Shown here: positions 12,682 to 27,600 of the stretch, in pieces
Layout: every line of letters begins with the position of its first letter
Position numbering within the stretch: the stretch's first letter is position 1
NCBI GenBank assembly: GCA_944470555.2
Contig: OX104127.1
Location: 93,086,708 to 93,150,707 of the forward strand
Source: Heterobilharzia americana
Taxonomy: Eukaryota; Platyhelminthes; Trematoda; Strigeidida; Schistosomatidae
Direction: 5' to 3'
DNA: 64,000 nt
Program-made: the position numbers and the translations under genes
Notes under the pieces: model-generated
What the model saw: only the letters and a program-made list of their open reading frames with translations
Database searches by the model: none
Told to the model about the DNA's origin: nothing

Positions 12682-15600
12682 ATAATACATGAGTCAATTC
12701 AAGGTCATCAAAGAGTGATCTGTCTTCCCCCGCTATGTTTCTATTCAATACTATGTCTTCTTACCTTCTGATTCTTCACCATTTTGGTCGTTATCCCACC
12801 TCGTGTTTTCTGGTGTTGCACTATATACTACTCTTGATATGCTTAGCTACAAGTAGTATTCCACCATAATATTAATAGCATTTACACGAAGTGTAACTCA
12901 TACCCAAGCGCGTAAATTTGCTTGCATGGATTAGGTTACTTTGGATGATTTTATTTTATTTTGTGTTTCACTGAGTAATAATAATAATAGTTGTAAAATT
13001 TTGTCAATATTACTTAAGGTAGTTGAACTGATATTCAACCAAATTTTCATTGAATTATGAACACCGTTTTATCAGTTTCTTGAAGGTAGTCATATTATTC
13101 AACTGACCAGCTATTTGGAGGCTTTAAGCGATCAAAATCTGGCCACAAGTGATCATTTACTCCTTCTACTTAATTGTTATTGTCGTCTACAAGATGAAGA
13201 TAAAATAGATCAGTTTGTTAGCGTAAGTTATGTTTTCTTCGAAGTGACTCTAATGACCACTCTTCCTATATTATCTTAACGATAAGTTATCACGTTTTAA
13301 GACAACTAATATTTTGATTATTAGTTTAATTATTTGAGATGACCGTGGTTTGGTAGACTAGTCTTGATACTGCCGAGATGATTGGAGGTGAAATGAAAAT
13401 TTGGACCGTTTCGGGATTCAAACCAGCGGTCACCAGGTTTCCGGCTCTGTGTTCTACCAACTGAACTATGAGGCCCAACTGCTGACCAGATTTTTATTTC
13501 ACTTCAGTTATCAAGGGTTAGCAGTCAAGGATCGAAGCTCAGTTGGTAGAGCATGGGGCTGAAAACCTGGTGGTCACTGGTTTGAATCCGACCGCGGTCC
13601 GAATTTTCATTTCATCTTCAGTCATCGCCTGGTATCAATTAATATTTTAACAATACTTAATATTGGCTTGGATGGTCATAATTGACTGCTAAGATTTAAT
13701 TTACCTGTAAATTTGTAATCCTAACGACGAGTATTGACGACACCGTGTCTAAACTTAGCTTTAGTTAAAACGAGGAGAACTTTATATGTTTTCAAATACA
13801 AAAACAATGGTTTAATACTACTAAAAATGGATAAATTGAAGGTTACTTGAGGAAAGCGTTTTAGTTATCACTATGCTTACTCTCAGAAAATATTTCAGCT
13901 TCGAGATAGGCTCAGATGGGAGAGTTACGAAGAAAAGATTCCAAATAAGAAACTGAATTCGTTGGTAGATCTTCACCAAGAGTTCTCACTGTTGACTGTA
14001 GTCTTTAAGTCCCTAACAGCGTTTAGGTTTAAGTTACACATATCAAGACGAGTGACAGTTTAGAACATATGAATATCTTTCGGATTTCAAAGGATGAATT
14101 TCCTGTTTCCAGCTCAATTGGTAGACCTAAGTGATAATCAGGTTTGAACATCACTTCAACTACCAGTTAGTGTACTAATGGAAGAAAACTGTCTATTTGC
14201 ATTTCGCTACTTTAGGCGCTTTGGCAGGTATTGTCAAGTAAATTGGTATCGAGCCAAATTAGATGATAATAACAGGCAACTGATTTTGAATTAAATTGTC
14301 ATGCAAAGCAGTTTTTGAGAAACTTAAACTGTATCATAGATCGATTCGACTCCTGAGTTTAGCAGTAAAGGATATTCCTAATGTTAGTTTACAATGTATC
14401 AATTCACGCCTCTATATGTGTTTCTTACATACATAATTTTCGTCTATGATATCATCCTTTTTTCAGACTCCGAATAATTCACAATTGGACGTCACATCAG
14501 CGCTACATGTCTTAAAACAATCGAAATATATTAGTGCTGCTGTCAAGTTAGCTAAAAATACTGGACGTCATATAGACTGTATTGGTCTTTTGATTGAAAA
14601 TTTATGCGATGGAAAGTCAGCACTTGAAATGATTGATAAACTGGATTTTGATGAGGTAACTGGAGTTTTATAGTATTGGTTTTCTAAAAGTCTCAATATT
14701 TCAGTAACTTATCGGTTATTCAGATTGAAAGATATGTTCTAATTCTTTTCACTGATCACTGAATAGTCACTTACAGTAACCGATGGTCTACTAGGGGATT
14801 GTCACGGTACACGGAGAGTTTAGTTAATGTTCAATCCTATACTCTGGCACTACTAACAGACCATTAGCTTTTCCACTGACACATCAGACAAAATTTAAAT
14901 GTGTGTGCACTGCGATGCTGAGCCTCCTAGCTTGTGGCCACATTGCATATATTGTCGCTATGATTCGGTCTGCACTCAGGACTAGACAACATAAGATTGA
15001 TCGCACTCCTGTGACAAAGCAATACATGTAATCCAGTCCTACAGGAGGTGAATCGCGTCCCGAATAGCTCAGTAGTAAAGTCACTAACTACAACACTGGG
15101 TGACGTAGATTCGAACCTCAGGCGGGACATAAGTTCCGTCTAGGTTGCAGACATGCGTTGCTGACGAGTGCCAACAAGTACGAAACCTAGGTCCAAGGCT
15201 TCCTGCAGATGGCCTCCAACCAACTGATATTGTCTTACGTTATTTTGACACTACTAATAATAAAGGCAAACATCCTTATGAAGTTAGCACTGAAGATGTC
15301 ACCAAGCCTGGTGACGGAACGTCTACGACAGAATATCAAAGTTCAGAGAACATCAAATCCACTATCATCTTCATCATGAGCTAGGAATCTTTTCCAACAT
15401 TTCAAAGGCAAATAGTATGGTAACATCACGAGTATGAGATCATGTATTCCTTTAAAAGTGTCCTTGTGTACTAGTAGTAACAAGTAAGCAATGTCAAGGT
15501 TAAAGGTAGTATCGTGTAGGTATGAGATACTACGCGAGCACATTCACTAATTACTTCGAAATGTAGTTTTACCTGGAATAAGAGTGTGAAGTACTACAAA

Positions 15601-18600
15601 ATTCCGAATGGTCTAGCTGAAATACTACACTCAACCTGAACTTTATTCACTGTCACGTTGGACCTTTTAAGAAAGTTCAAACCTGTGGTGTCTAATCCGT
15701 TATATAGTAAACATCGTAGGTAGTATATTTTGGATAGCCTTCAGAATGGTACAGGTGTACACGTCTTAGGTTTTGAATATTTAGTTATTTTATGCATATC
15801 TATTCTTTTGTTGTTCATTAGCTATATTCCAAACCGTAGTCGTTTATTTCAGTTGATTTTCTCGGTATTTAAATTGGCCGGGAACTGAAATCGATACCGT
15901 ATTCTGTCAGTACTTGTTCTACTAGTCATTTATCACAAACCTATTACTTCATCAGTTTAATTAGCTACACTCAATCGTAGCGGTCTGATTGAAATCTAAG
16001 CTACTTTATTTTATCATAGAATATACTGCATCAAATTTCTCCTTTGTTTTAATCGTTCAATTATTTCAACCAATCGTACTGTATACTCTCGCGCGTTTAT
16101 GAAATCATTACAACCTATAGCTTTACAAATTGATAGGCAAATTAAAAAGAAGCACCACGGTGGATGACAACGGCTCTCAGGCTTATGACCATAGACTATT
16201 CTACAAATACTTAGCACAAACTGCAGATCGTTACCGAATAAAGTTGATCGCCTTCGGTCACTCTTGTCCACAAATGTTTATCGAAACATGAGTGTAATCA
16301 TGCTACAGGAAACATGGTTTTATAACCTGTATGATAATTATTTAGTCTGTTTAAATGGTTTCAAATTATTTCGGCAAGATCGAAGCTTTTCGAAGAAATG
16401 TGGCGGTGATGTAGCAACATTTATTAGCGCAAACTGGTTCCCCTCCAGCTATGTATACTTCTGCTTCTCTAGAGAAAAAATTGAGTGCAGTACCATTAAA
16501 TGTCGTCCCAAACATTTGAGCAAATACAAACACATATACATAAAAATATATGTCCCACCTGATTGCAGTTTCTCAGATTTGTCCACTTTTGATGATGAAT
16601 TCACTGAATTAGCTGCTGCGATTCTGGGTAACTCCTTGTCTATAGCCTGTGGAGATTTTAATTCATGTGGCTGCAGTTTCCTTGTATTATTGCATCATAA
16701 AAATGTGGTTTACTTTTCCACTCGTCTTGACAACACCCTAAACTCAGTATTTACGAAGGAACCTGGCGTATATGAAGCCCGTAAATGGGCTCCGCTACTC
16801 AATTCTAACCACTGTATTGTACGTGTTTTGCCTAAAGTATACGGCGAATTACACAAGAAAGCTTTCGGATACCAAGAAAGTCCAGTACAGATGCTATTCA
16901 CAGGAGAATGTATTTCGTTTGAGGAACATGCTTACAGAAAAAGACTGAGATATATTTGCTGATGAGGTTTTGGACGACACTATCACCGATATCACAAGCT
17001 ATCTCAGGTTCTATCTAGATCTTCGCTGCTCTGTTGAAACAATCTACATGAGATTCGACAGCCTTTCCCCTCCTCATCTCAAGAGGCTCTGAAGAGAAAA
17101 AGAAAGGTTGTATGAGGCGAGAGACCAAAATTGTACTTGTGCCTAAGTCATCTTCTGGATGGGATGTTACGTTCCGACTCATCGCTATAACTTCCCCTTC
17201 TCTAAAAATAATGGAGAAATTACTTCTTGTAATTGAGCCTTCATTGATAGTTTTCAGAGATCCAAAACAGGTTTGCTTACAAACACAGGAGAAGTACCCT
17301 AGATGCTGCCACTGTCTTGCATCATAATATTGTTTCTAGTCTAGACAAAGGTGTTAAGTATGTTCGTTGTGCCTTTTTGGATTACTCGTCAGCCTTTGAC
17401 TCTGTTCCGAGACCACTCTTGTTAAATAAGCTTCCCATAGCACATACTGACCCATGGGTTACAAAGTCACTGTATTCTTATTTTTCTGGAGGGAAACAGT
17501 ACACTGTCTTTTAAGGGAAGCTTTCGACTTCATTACTTACGGGAGCTAGTGTGCCCCAAGGTGCTGTACTTCCTCCTTTTCTGTTTTCGTTCTTTTTGCA
17601 TGATTTTCCTTATTCTGTTGAAACAAATTTTATTAAGCATGCTGATGACTTGATGGTGTCTAATCCAGTTAACTCTCACATAGATTGCTCTAAATTAAAT
17701 AGATTCTTGTCTGAAATTGGCAAATGGTCTCTCTCAAACGGTCTTAAGTTAAACCCTTTTAAGTGTCAGACTGTTAATCTTAGCCTCAGGCGTAGAGAAG
17801 ACTTGTGTGAGCTGCTTAAATCTCATGACGCCTGTTGCAGTGATGGTATTTTTGCAGAAAGTAAATCGAATGTTAATTATCTTGGATTGAGGTTTACTTC
17901 TGATCTTTGTTGGTCGTCTCATATCTTGTTGACATGTAAAAAATCTTTCTTTTAACTTATTATATAAAGAAAACTAGGGCTCTTTGGTATAACTCAACCT
18001 CTTCTTTTACAATTTATTAATTCCTGCATTTTACCTGTTCTTCTATATTGTTCCCCATCGATCTTTCCCGGTCTTCTAAGAAAGGACTATGTTATATTGC
18101 ATAGGACTTTAAAAGTCGTCAGGTGGGTGAGTGATATGCCTCTGGCTTAACTGACTGACTGACATTCACAACTCTCTTCACGTATCTCCTCAGGGAGGAC
18201 AGGAGGAAACTACATAAGACTGTACACTCGTACAGCTAGGTATAAGAATTCTACTGTACGTTATCTAGTGCGCATATTTTGTGTGAAAAAAGTTTTAGAA
18301 CAGAAATCACACATCAACTTTGTAACAGTTAAGAATTTCATTTCAGTAATTTCCCTACTAATGTAAAATTCTCTCGTTTTCAATATTCTTTGCATTACTT
18401 AAATCTTTATAATAACACAATTCGAAATGTAAAAGAGTATATATATACATATATTTTGTTGTGGTTGCAATATACCAGTCTGAGATTTCCCAGTTGTACC
18501 ACAAATTATTTGAAATAAAGTGAATTACCATTCTTATTATTGCTAACGGACTGGTGATTCGAGTAATAAGTGTAATAAAATGTAATTATAAAGTAAAGAT

Positions 18601-21600
18601 TTAAATAAGGTTGAAGATAATTAACTGTTTAAACAGGTAGGCTTGGTAATAACTATCTTTTCATAACTGATTTTGGAGTTCATCAGCGTCACATAACTTT
18701 TTCGCTTGTCTGAATCATTTTTGTACATGCATTGGTTATGTAATCGTACTAGCCTTCTTACACTATCCACTATTATCCAACCATTTCCCTAGTTATGTAA
18801 TGAAAAGGAACGCTGTAGGCGTTGTTGAATTCACATTGAAAGTGAATATGATCTTATGATATATACGTTTAGTCTTGTTGATGACTGGTAATAATTTGTC
18901 AAAATGTCGCTTCTGATAAAAAAAAGTGGTAATGTTTTACTGAGCAACACTTCTTCAATATTCTTTCAATAAACGTGCTGATGAGTCCCATATAGGACGA
19001 AACGCGCTTAGTAAATTCCTCTACTAGCAATAACCAAGTAAATTATCATTGTAAGTATTCAGATAATATTGAGGTATCTTCATAGGAGTATACATGCCAA
19101 CAGAGGTCGAGCAATTCTATCCAGTATAATAAGGGAGAATTACAAGTATATCAAGGAATAGTAATAACGTTATATTGTTATAAAGATGTACACTCTTGAC
19201 ATTCTGACTTCTGTGTAACTCTTCAAGAATCAGTTTTTACTTACATTCTATGTCTCTAATATCACTTTTCCTAATTATAGGCCTTGAAATCTGTGAGTGA
19301 ATATGGACATCAGTTAATAACTCATTGCCCTTCAGAAACGATCAAACTTTTGGATAAACTATGTGCTCATCCAGGTATAACTGTTTCTGATGTTTGCTGC
19401 TTTCTATTTTTATGTCTTTCATATTTTACCACTTAACGACAAACACGGTGACCTGAACTAAACTTCCAGTTGTGAGGTATCTTAATGTTTTCATATTTAT
19501 ATATCGTTAACGATATGGCCCTAGATTGAAGTATATATGAACATTTTATTGATATATTGATAAGAATATGTAGTGAAGTATTTATTGTGTGAGATTTCTA
19601 TAGTGTGATACTTGCCTGCTCTGTTACAGATGTTTGTAAGGGAAAGAAAAGTAAGTTGATTTTTCTCTAATCCTGCTTATTTTCAGCTCCTATTTCTTTG
19701 TGGATGTTCATAAGTTTTATATTTTCCCAACAAGATTCCCCTCTTTTGACAAGCTTTTGTAGGATTTCTCAAAGTTATGTGAGTGATTTTGAAAACCTTC
19801 GTTGTTACTACTAAATTTACCAATTATAGTTTCAAAATTTACAATGAAGTTGCCTTTTCAGTCGAATTAAAGAAATTTAACTGGTTATTTCAATGTTTGC
19901 TAGCGTGATCTTAAATATCGCCCATGTAACGTATTGTTAATACTTCATATTATAGAAAGCAGTTTTGCTTTCAGATGATGTTTAGTTTTATTTTGTTTCA
20001 TGATATTTATCGCCTTTAGTAACAAGGCATACTGGTTACCTTTGAGATTGTTTTGTAAGCACTTTACACTACTAAATAGTAGTGTGATAACACTTCTCTA
20101 CGCGTTGAACAGAAATCTGTGTGTGTTTGGCATGGGTTTCACTGGCACCTGTCAAGGGTAAGATGATGCGCCAGGAGTGGTCTAGTGCAAGTACTCACAG
20201 CCTAATGATAAGTGATAAGTGATGGAATGTGTCGACCACTTCACTTCCTTGGGGAGTTGCATCACCTTGAAGAGGCTGGTTACTGACGAAATCTCAGCTA
20301 GCATACAGAAAACTTGTTTAGGATTTGCTAACTTGCGTCATCTCCGGCGCCTACTGTTAAGATATACGACGGGCTATCACAGGATGAGTAAACTGCACTT
20401 CAGTCTGTTCTGTCGTGTTATACGGCTATGAGACAGCCGTTGGAAGTAGAAAACATGGGGTGGGTAGACGTGTTTGTTCACAGGTATTTTCGTAGCATTG
20501 CTGGCGTGCGTGTGGTGGAATCACCGTGTGGGTAATGTTGATGTCACATGATGTGTACTAGGCAAGAAGGCAGGTCGATTGATAAAGTTTTGAACCTTAG
20601 TCCAAGTAGATAGTTTGGACATGTACGGCATTTACCGCACCACTACCTACCTTGACGTGCCATACTAGTAAAGATTGGATTAGGTTGAAAGAGGGTTGAT
20701 GTTATTGGGACGAAGACGTGGTACCAGTCGATGAAGTATCTTCCTGTTGGTCTTAGTCGTGTGGGGAGATGTAGATCGCCAAGTTGGGGTCTGCGATATG
20801 AATGGAATTGGTGGTTGGTAACTCTTGATGACATGCCTGAAAATTGGTCAAAATTTCTCATATGTATTCACTCCTTGACATCTTCGACTGCTTGAATATT
20901 TGCACTAACCGTTATCTTCAGATTATTTGTTCTCTTATACTACTTTTTCCGCTTTGATATCACTTTTCATATTCACCTGTTCTTTGTGTACTTCTGTGAA
21001 GTGTGGCAATTTGAGCCGATATGTGACAGTTTCTATGTTGATTTTATTAGTCAATCAATCAGTATGATTACGAATCAGGTATTTGAAATACAGAAAGAAG
21101 TTACAGTTACGACGCATTTTCACAGCTGTATATTCGTAAATTTATAAGTAAAGCGACAGAGTGTTCCAGATAAGTTTCGTTTAAAGGTCAAGCTTAATCG
21201 TCAGGTTTATGTAAGAAATGAGACAACGTTACGCAACACAAGACATGATCTCATTAGTTTCTATAAAAAGCAGGGAACAGCAAGATAATAAAAATTAATA
21301 GATAAACGTAATAAAATATGAATAATTATATAAATAAATTACAAACTAGAATATAAACAGAAGTGGAGAGAATACCTGATAAAGACCATGGTATGGAGAG
21401 TGTTTGTACATATTTCTTTTAAATACACAATTGACGTCTGAAGCTATGAACTACCAAAGCTTTGGCTGCACATAGATATGTAATTTTCACCCCCTTTTAA
21501 ACGGTTCAGTTGAACTTTGTGGAGAACTTCGAATGAGGTTTCTAGAGTAAGTCAGATGTCTAGAGTCTGCGAGATAGAATAGTCGCTTAGATAGTAGTCT

Positions 21601-24600
21601 TAATTTCTTATGAACCATCAAAAATATTTTTCTGCTGACAAAATCACTAATTTAGATTTCTATTCATGTTTACCGACGGTCTGTAAGCGTTGAAGGCAAC
21701 TGGTAACCTTCTTTGTACTATTGTATAACCATCTTTAAAGTTTTTAAATCTTTATTTTAGCTGTATTTATTCTACTAATGCACCTTTAAAATCCTGCATA
21801 AGTAGCTAACTTTATAGATTAATTTCTTCCCACTAAGGTTTCATTTTTATTTATGTCAAGAAGCAGAACTCAGACTAAGTTTACCGTAGTTTATGAAGTC
21901 TCTGAGTGTTAGTCTGGGCTGAAAGAGGTGGCGTAGACTATCCGTTTGGGAGTCCTCGACTCTATGGAAACCAATAGTTAAGGACTCCTGGTGATATGGC
22001 TGAAAATCGGTCACAGTCGAGCAGATGTACTCACTGTCCTGACAAACCTTAAAGTATAAATTGGCTCTCCTCACATACACCTTTGTTTACTTTGATATCA
22101 ATCTTTCCTACCACTTGCTCTTTGTATACTACTGTAAATTGTGGCAACTTGAACGGTGTACTTGCATGCAAGGTTCTACGTTGACTTTGTCTTGTCTGTT
22201 TTCATTTCTAACGTTGTGACGCCACGACACAAAGGCCAGGCTAAGAAGACTACGGGGCTTGAACACTTAAAACCTTCACGTATCCTCCACCCTTATTATC
22301 TGTGTTTCACAGCCACATAGTAGAAAGAAACAAAATGCACTGCAATATACTCGACCCTTAATAGGTAGTCGAAATCATATCGACTCTATCGATAAGATGA
22401 GTTGGCAAATTCTGAGCAGAGATTTTATATGGAAATAGAAATTTCTCGTATCACTGACCCACAAGCAGTTGATGCGAATTTCACAGCAACTGAGATGATC
22501 AACACGCTCGTTCACTTCACTTTCTTGGGAATTCGCATTAGGTCGAATTGACTGGTTGCTGATGAAATATCAATTCGGGCGAAGAAGTTTCGTTCGGTAC
22601 TTGCCAACTTGCGACATTTCTGGGGCTGGCTGGAGAGACATCCGACTAATGCGCTGGAATTCCTTCTGTTTCGTTATTAGGCTTTGAGACGTAGCCGTTA
22701 AAACTAGATGTGAAAAGACTACATTTTATCTAAGGTAGGTACGTTCGTAGCACTGTTCATGTAAGGTGTAGTCATCGTATGAGCAATGTAGAAAGTTAAG
22801 TCAAAGGTACTAGGTAGGAAAGGAAAGTCGGTTGATGAGTTTGTGGACCTTCAGGAATTAAGGTGGATTGGATATGTATGTAGCACTCTAAGCCACCACC
22901 TACCTCAACGTGAAATGCTAGTCAAATTTAGATTGGGTTGGAAGAGCGCTAATGGTGACTAGACTAAGAATTACCACCAGTTGATGAGTATGGTGAATAA
23001 ATAAAATTAGGAGAAGTGTAAAATAAGGTGATGCATATTGTTAGTTGGTTGGAGGCAACCAGCAGGAAGGAAACCGTGGTCCTGGAGTTCGTGCTTCTTG
23101 AACCACATTGGCAAAGTGTGTCTGCAACCTCGACACAGATAAGGAGACAAAATTATTGCAGAACCTCGCACACAAGTGCAGTGGTTCATCTTGCCAAAAT
23201 CCAAAACAGCATACAAAGAAACAAGTGAGTAGAGAAAGATGTTTGTCACTTTAACACCTTACGGTTGACAATCAAATGCTGCCTTCAGACCAAGAAATGT
23301 GGTACATGTTAGCCGCCGATAATTATGCCTATGTTCCATAAGCTGACGAAAGGCTAAAATATGATCTTTTCACCATCATCCAGGTGTGAAACCTGACTGG
23401 TTTCCTGGAGTTTACTGTTCTTGAGCTTCACGTAAATGTCGGATAACTATGGACCCCAGGATCTTGTTCGCAATATTAGTCCCCCATGGTTGTCACAAAA
23501 AGATTTCTTTCCCTTCGTGTAAACTGGAATGATTAGGAAAGTCAACCAATCTTATTGAATTGTCTTTAATTTTTATGCACATGCGAGTACCTTCGTCACT
23601 CTGAGCAGCGATTTCCTACTTCTCTTCTTGAAAACTTCGGGTGGCAAACCACCATGTCCTGTTGTTTCTAATCGTTTCAGGCTGGAAACTTCGAGGACAG
23701 TTAGAGGACCGGCACCCACATCCCATTGAGGTTTGGGTCAGATGCTTGCCAAATGAAGCCTTGTTATGAACCAGTTGAGCCATGCTTCACATTGTTGTGT
23801 TCAACTTTCTAACCGTGTTTTTTAAGAGGCTATCATTGTCTCATCTTTTCCGTTGATGTTTCCACTCACCATCGTTTTCTTGCCAGTATCATTCATAGGC
23901 GTAATTAGTTGTCGGATATTACCTTATGCTGATGCCTTCTTCATCTCTTTGGCTTTCATCACCCACCACTGATCATAGTCATTGTGAAAACACGCATTTC
24001 ATTTCCATTTGAGCTGCTTTCGCTATTCATTGTGGTCAGAACCAGTCTTGTAAAATCTCGCATGAATCATTTCGAATGAGGTTACAGAAATCCACTGGTT
24101 TTCACTGACTAACTATATCTATCTCTGTTTTTACACTAGACTGGATATCAAGCCAGGTATCTTTAGAATGAGGAATGGTGTCAAGTGTAGGATGTCCAAA
24201 CCATCAGTCTCTGTAGATAATTGCCAATTTATTACAGTCGATATCAATTGTTCGTTGCCAAATGTAGTGTACTAACTGTTCAGTCAGTATTGTTGTGGAC
24301 AAGTTGATTTATTCATTCACTGAATTATGATTTCTTATTTTACTTGATTTTGTCGCGTAAAAGTAAACCACACTTTATTCTTCGGTTCATTCTACTCGAC
24401 TTGACCATTTTATAATCGTATTTTCTGTAAGCTTATTTGCTAACAACTTCCGTAAATTTTCATACTACTGGTATTTCCCAGCAACCATTGAAAACCTGGA
24501 AGCACTGGAAAACTGTTTCGTCCACGTTTTGGACCCCTCAGCAGTACGCACCCCACGACCCGGCTAGGGATCGAACTCAGGACCTTCAGGTTTCACGGCG

Positions 24601-27600
24601 AACATGTTAACCATTAAGTGCTCATTAGTGACATGCTTCTAAATGGATATCACGAAATTCCAATAAGAAGTCGTGACCTGTGGGTGCAACCAGTTGGAAA
24701 GGAGGTGGATGCCAACTCAAGACTTTGGGTGATAGTCACTCCACATCGTTAATTGACAGAAGTTGAAATCTGTGGATCATTGAACTCTGACTTAGTGACT
24801 GAGGATCAACACGTTCACCGTGAAGCCTTTAGGTTGTGAGTTCGACCCGTAGAGGCGTCGTGAGTGAGAACTGCTGAGAAGTCGCATACTAGGACCGAAC
24901 AGCTGTCCAGTGCTCCTAGGTTTTTAATGGTTTCTTAACTGATGTCAATCCGTGGTGAATACTACCTCTAAATTCATTGCTATCACAGAAACCTACAAAT
25001 TTTTCATCAGTTTACAGTGAACACTAGTTTCAATCTATGCGGCGTAACCTAGTCACCTTTGTTCTTTCACATTGGTTTTCTTTATAACTACTAATGTATC
25101 TATTATGTGTTTAATTTTTCTGTCTGAATTGTTTATTATGAATAGGTTATGTTTTTAATTGTTAGACGCTAGTCGAATCAATGTACAACATTTTCTGAAA
25201 GTGTTCGTCAACAATCCTAAAGGCTTGATGAAATTTCTTGATCGATATATTAATGTGAGTTTTAATTGTTTTTTTTTTCTACGTTAGTGTTTAATTCAAT
25301 TTAATCGTCAGTTTTATAGGAGAGTTTGAAGAATCATTGAAATACTGATTAACATGTATCATTTGTTGTAAACACCGAATTTGATTCTTGGTGTGTTAAA
25401 TATTTCAAGTTTTTGATATTTTAGTGAATTAAACCTTGTTTCTTGATACATTTTCTGTAACTTGAAGATTTCAACCGATTTCTCCTAAAATGTGCTTATT
25501 CTGTTTATTTATCGATTTATTTCCATACAATTTCTGTACAATATGAAGGTCGAGAAATACACCACATATTTATCCTTAGAAAAGTTTAATTTTGTTGCGC
25601 TTTCTAAAGGGTACAGAGTATTTCTCTTATTGACTACGAGGAACCTACTTGAAGATTACTGATCATTAATGATAGTAATAATTATGTCTTTTCAAGATAT
25701 CTTCTAATTACAATAAGTTATCAGACAGTTGACATTAATGTCTTACTTTTTTTTTGTTTATTTTTACATATTCTAGACTGCTGCACCATCTAAATTGGTT
25801 ACTGGTGTTGTGGATACATTTTTGGAGTTAATTCTATATGAAGCGAATCGATTAAAAGTTGATAATACGTGCTCCGGTAAACAATCAGTTCAATTACTTC
25901 AAATGGCTATGGAATTATTACTGAATAATGAAGTTAGTCTACTTTAATTCATATAAATTTCACTATGATAAAGTTTGCTTATGATTGGATTAGTAAAATC
26001 AGAGATCTCCTTGCATATTTTCAGCGTTCATTATTTCAAAGTATAAATTCTATTTGGATGTTATAAGTTAAGTATTTTATTGCTATAAGTAAGGGATTTT
26101 GTTGGTTTGAAAATTTTACTGTGTCACATTAGGATGTTTTTCTTTTGTCACTATCATCATCTGAATGAAAATTACTATTTGTATTGTTCATGTCCGTTCA
26201 GTTGACAATAAGCCGTACCTATTGTTTGAATACAACTCGTAAGAATCTTCTCCTCATGAATTTACAGTATAATAAAGACGTATCAACAGATATATTGATA
26301 AACCGGTCAGCATGTTCATTGAGAAACACTTTCTGTTTTGCGAAATTCAAATTACCTATCTCTGCTTACCGAATCCTCTGATTATACGTGAAGGATAAAG
26401 AAGCTGTCTTGGCCACCTCGATGTGTGTAAATCAATTCACCTGCTTTTTTTGAGTAAGATATGTTGATCCTACTCAGTGTTCGCTTTCCAAATAAATTTT
26501 CGAACATACAGTAGTCTAATTCCATACAAGGAGAAAGGATACCACTTTGTAGCTTTATTTTAGAATATTTGATTGATTGTGACCACTCTGTAAATACAGA
26601 AAACAACCTCTGCGTCATCTAAAGAGTTCATGCCAGCCTTCTGAAGAAAGTTTTACGTCTTCAATTTCTTAAAACTGGGGAGGCCAATACAACTAATATT
26701 TTGAAGCCTGAACTATAAATTCAAAAACGTTTGTGCTGTCATTTGAACATGACTCATAAGAACATTTTGCTCTCAAATTTTTTCCTTTCATGTCTTCTTG
26801 TAAACCATATTCTTCCACCCTTCCAAATCTGTTTTCTCATTACATTCACCAGTTCCCTTTAACCATATTACGTCATATAATTTATTTTATTTGTCCCTTG
26901 GGTCCCTAGTGAAACATAGGGCTTCAAAGACACATCGCCATTTCACTCTGTTCTCTGCAGTCTTTTGAATCTGGCTCCACAACTACCCAGAAGCTTTCAT
27001 CTATTCCTCACATGATCTCCTCCATATTACCCTCGAACGTTCAACTCGTCGTTTTCCCTTTGGGTTCGACTCGAGTGCCTGGCCTTGCGCGTGATGTCCC
27101 CGAATGGTCTTCTCAGTGTATACCCAATCCAGTTCATCTCCACCTCATTGTGCATAGTTGTTGGGCGATAGGTTGTTGATTGGTTCGTTGCCAGCCAGAG
27201 TTCCTTTTCCTTGTTGCTTATTTTTATTATTCTGGCAATCCATGTGATCTTTGGTGTCAGTATCGAGTGAGTGGAGGTGGCAGCTGTTGATGTATTTGTG
27301 TAGTTTGTTGGAAATGCTTTTTGTGAGGCGCCGCCAAGCCTGTGAACCATCACATGGAAGCACTGACTGACTTAGTGTTGAGAATCAGGATATTGTTCAG
27401 GCCTTATGCTGAGTGGAGTGGGTTGGAGTGTAGTGTAGTGTAGTGTAGTAGATCTCCACACTGATTTCAGATTAATGCAGTAAGGTCTGTGTTGGTGTCT
27501 TTCCGATCCTGGCCGCTTCGATATGCTCATCTGTGCCACCGCCACTGCCACCAGTAGTTGAAAGGATACTGCCGAGGTGTGTAGGTGAAAGAGACAACTT

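Noticed and set aside
15055..15128. Possible tRNA gene
   Set aside because: Boxes and acceptor pairing are tRNA-like, but the sequence continues straight into a repeated SINE body with other copies in the window.
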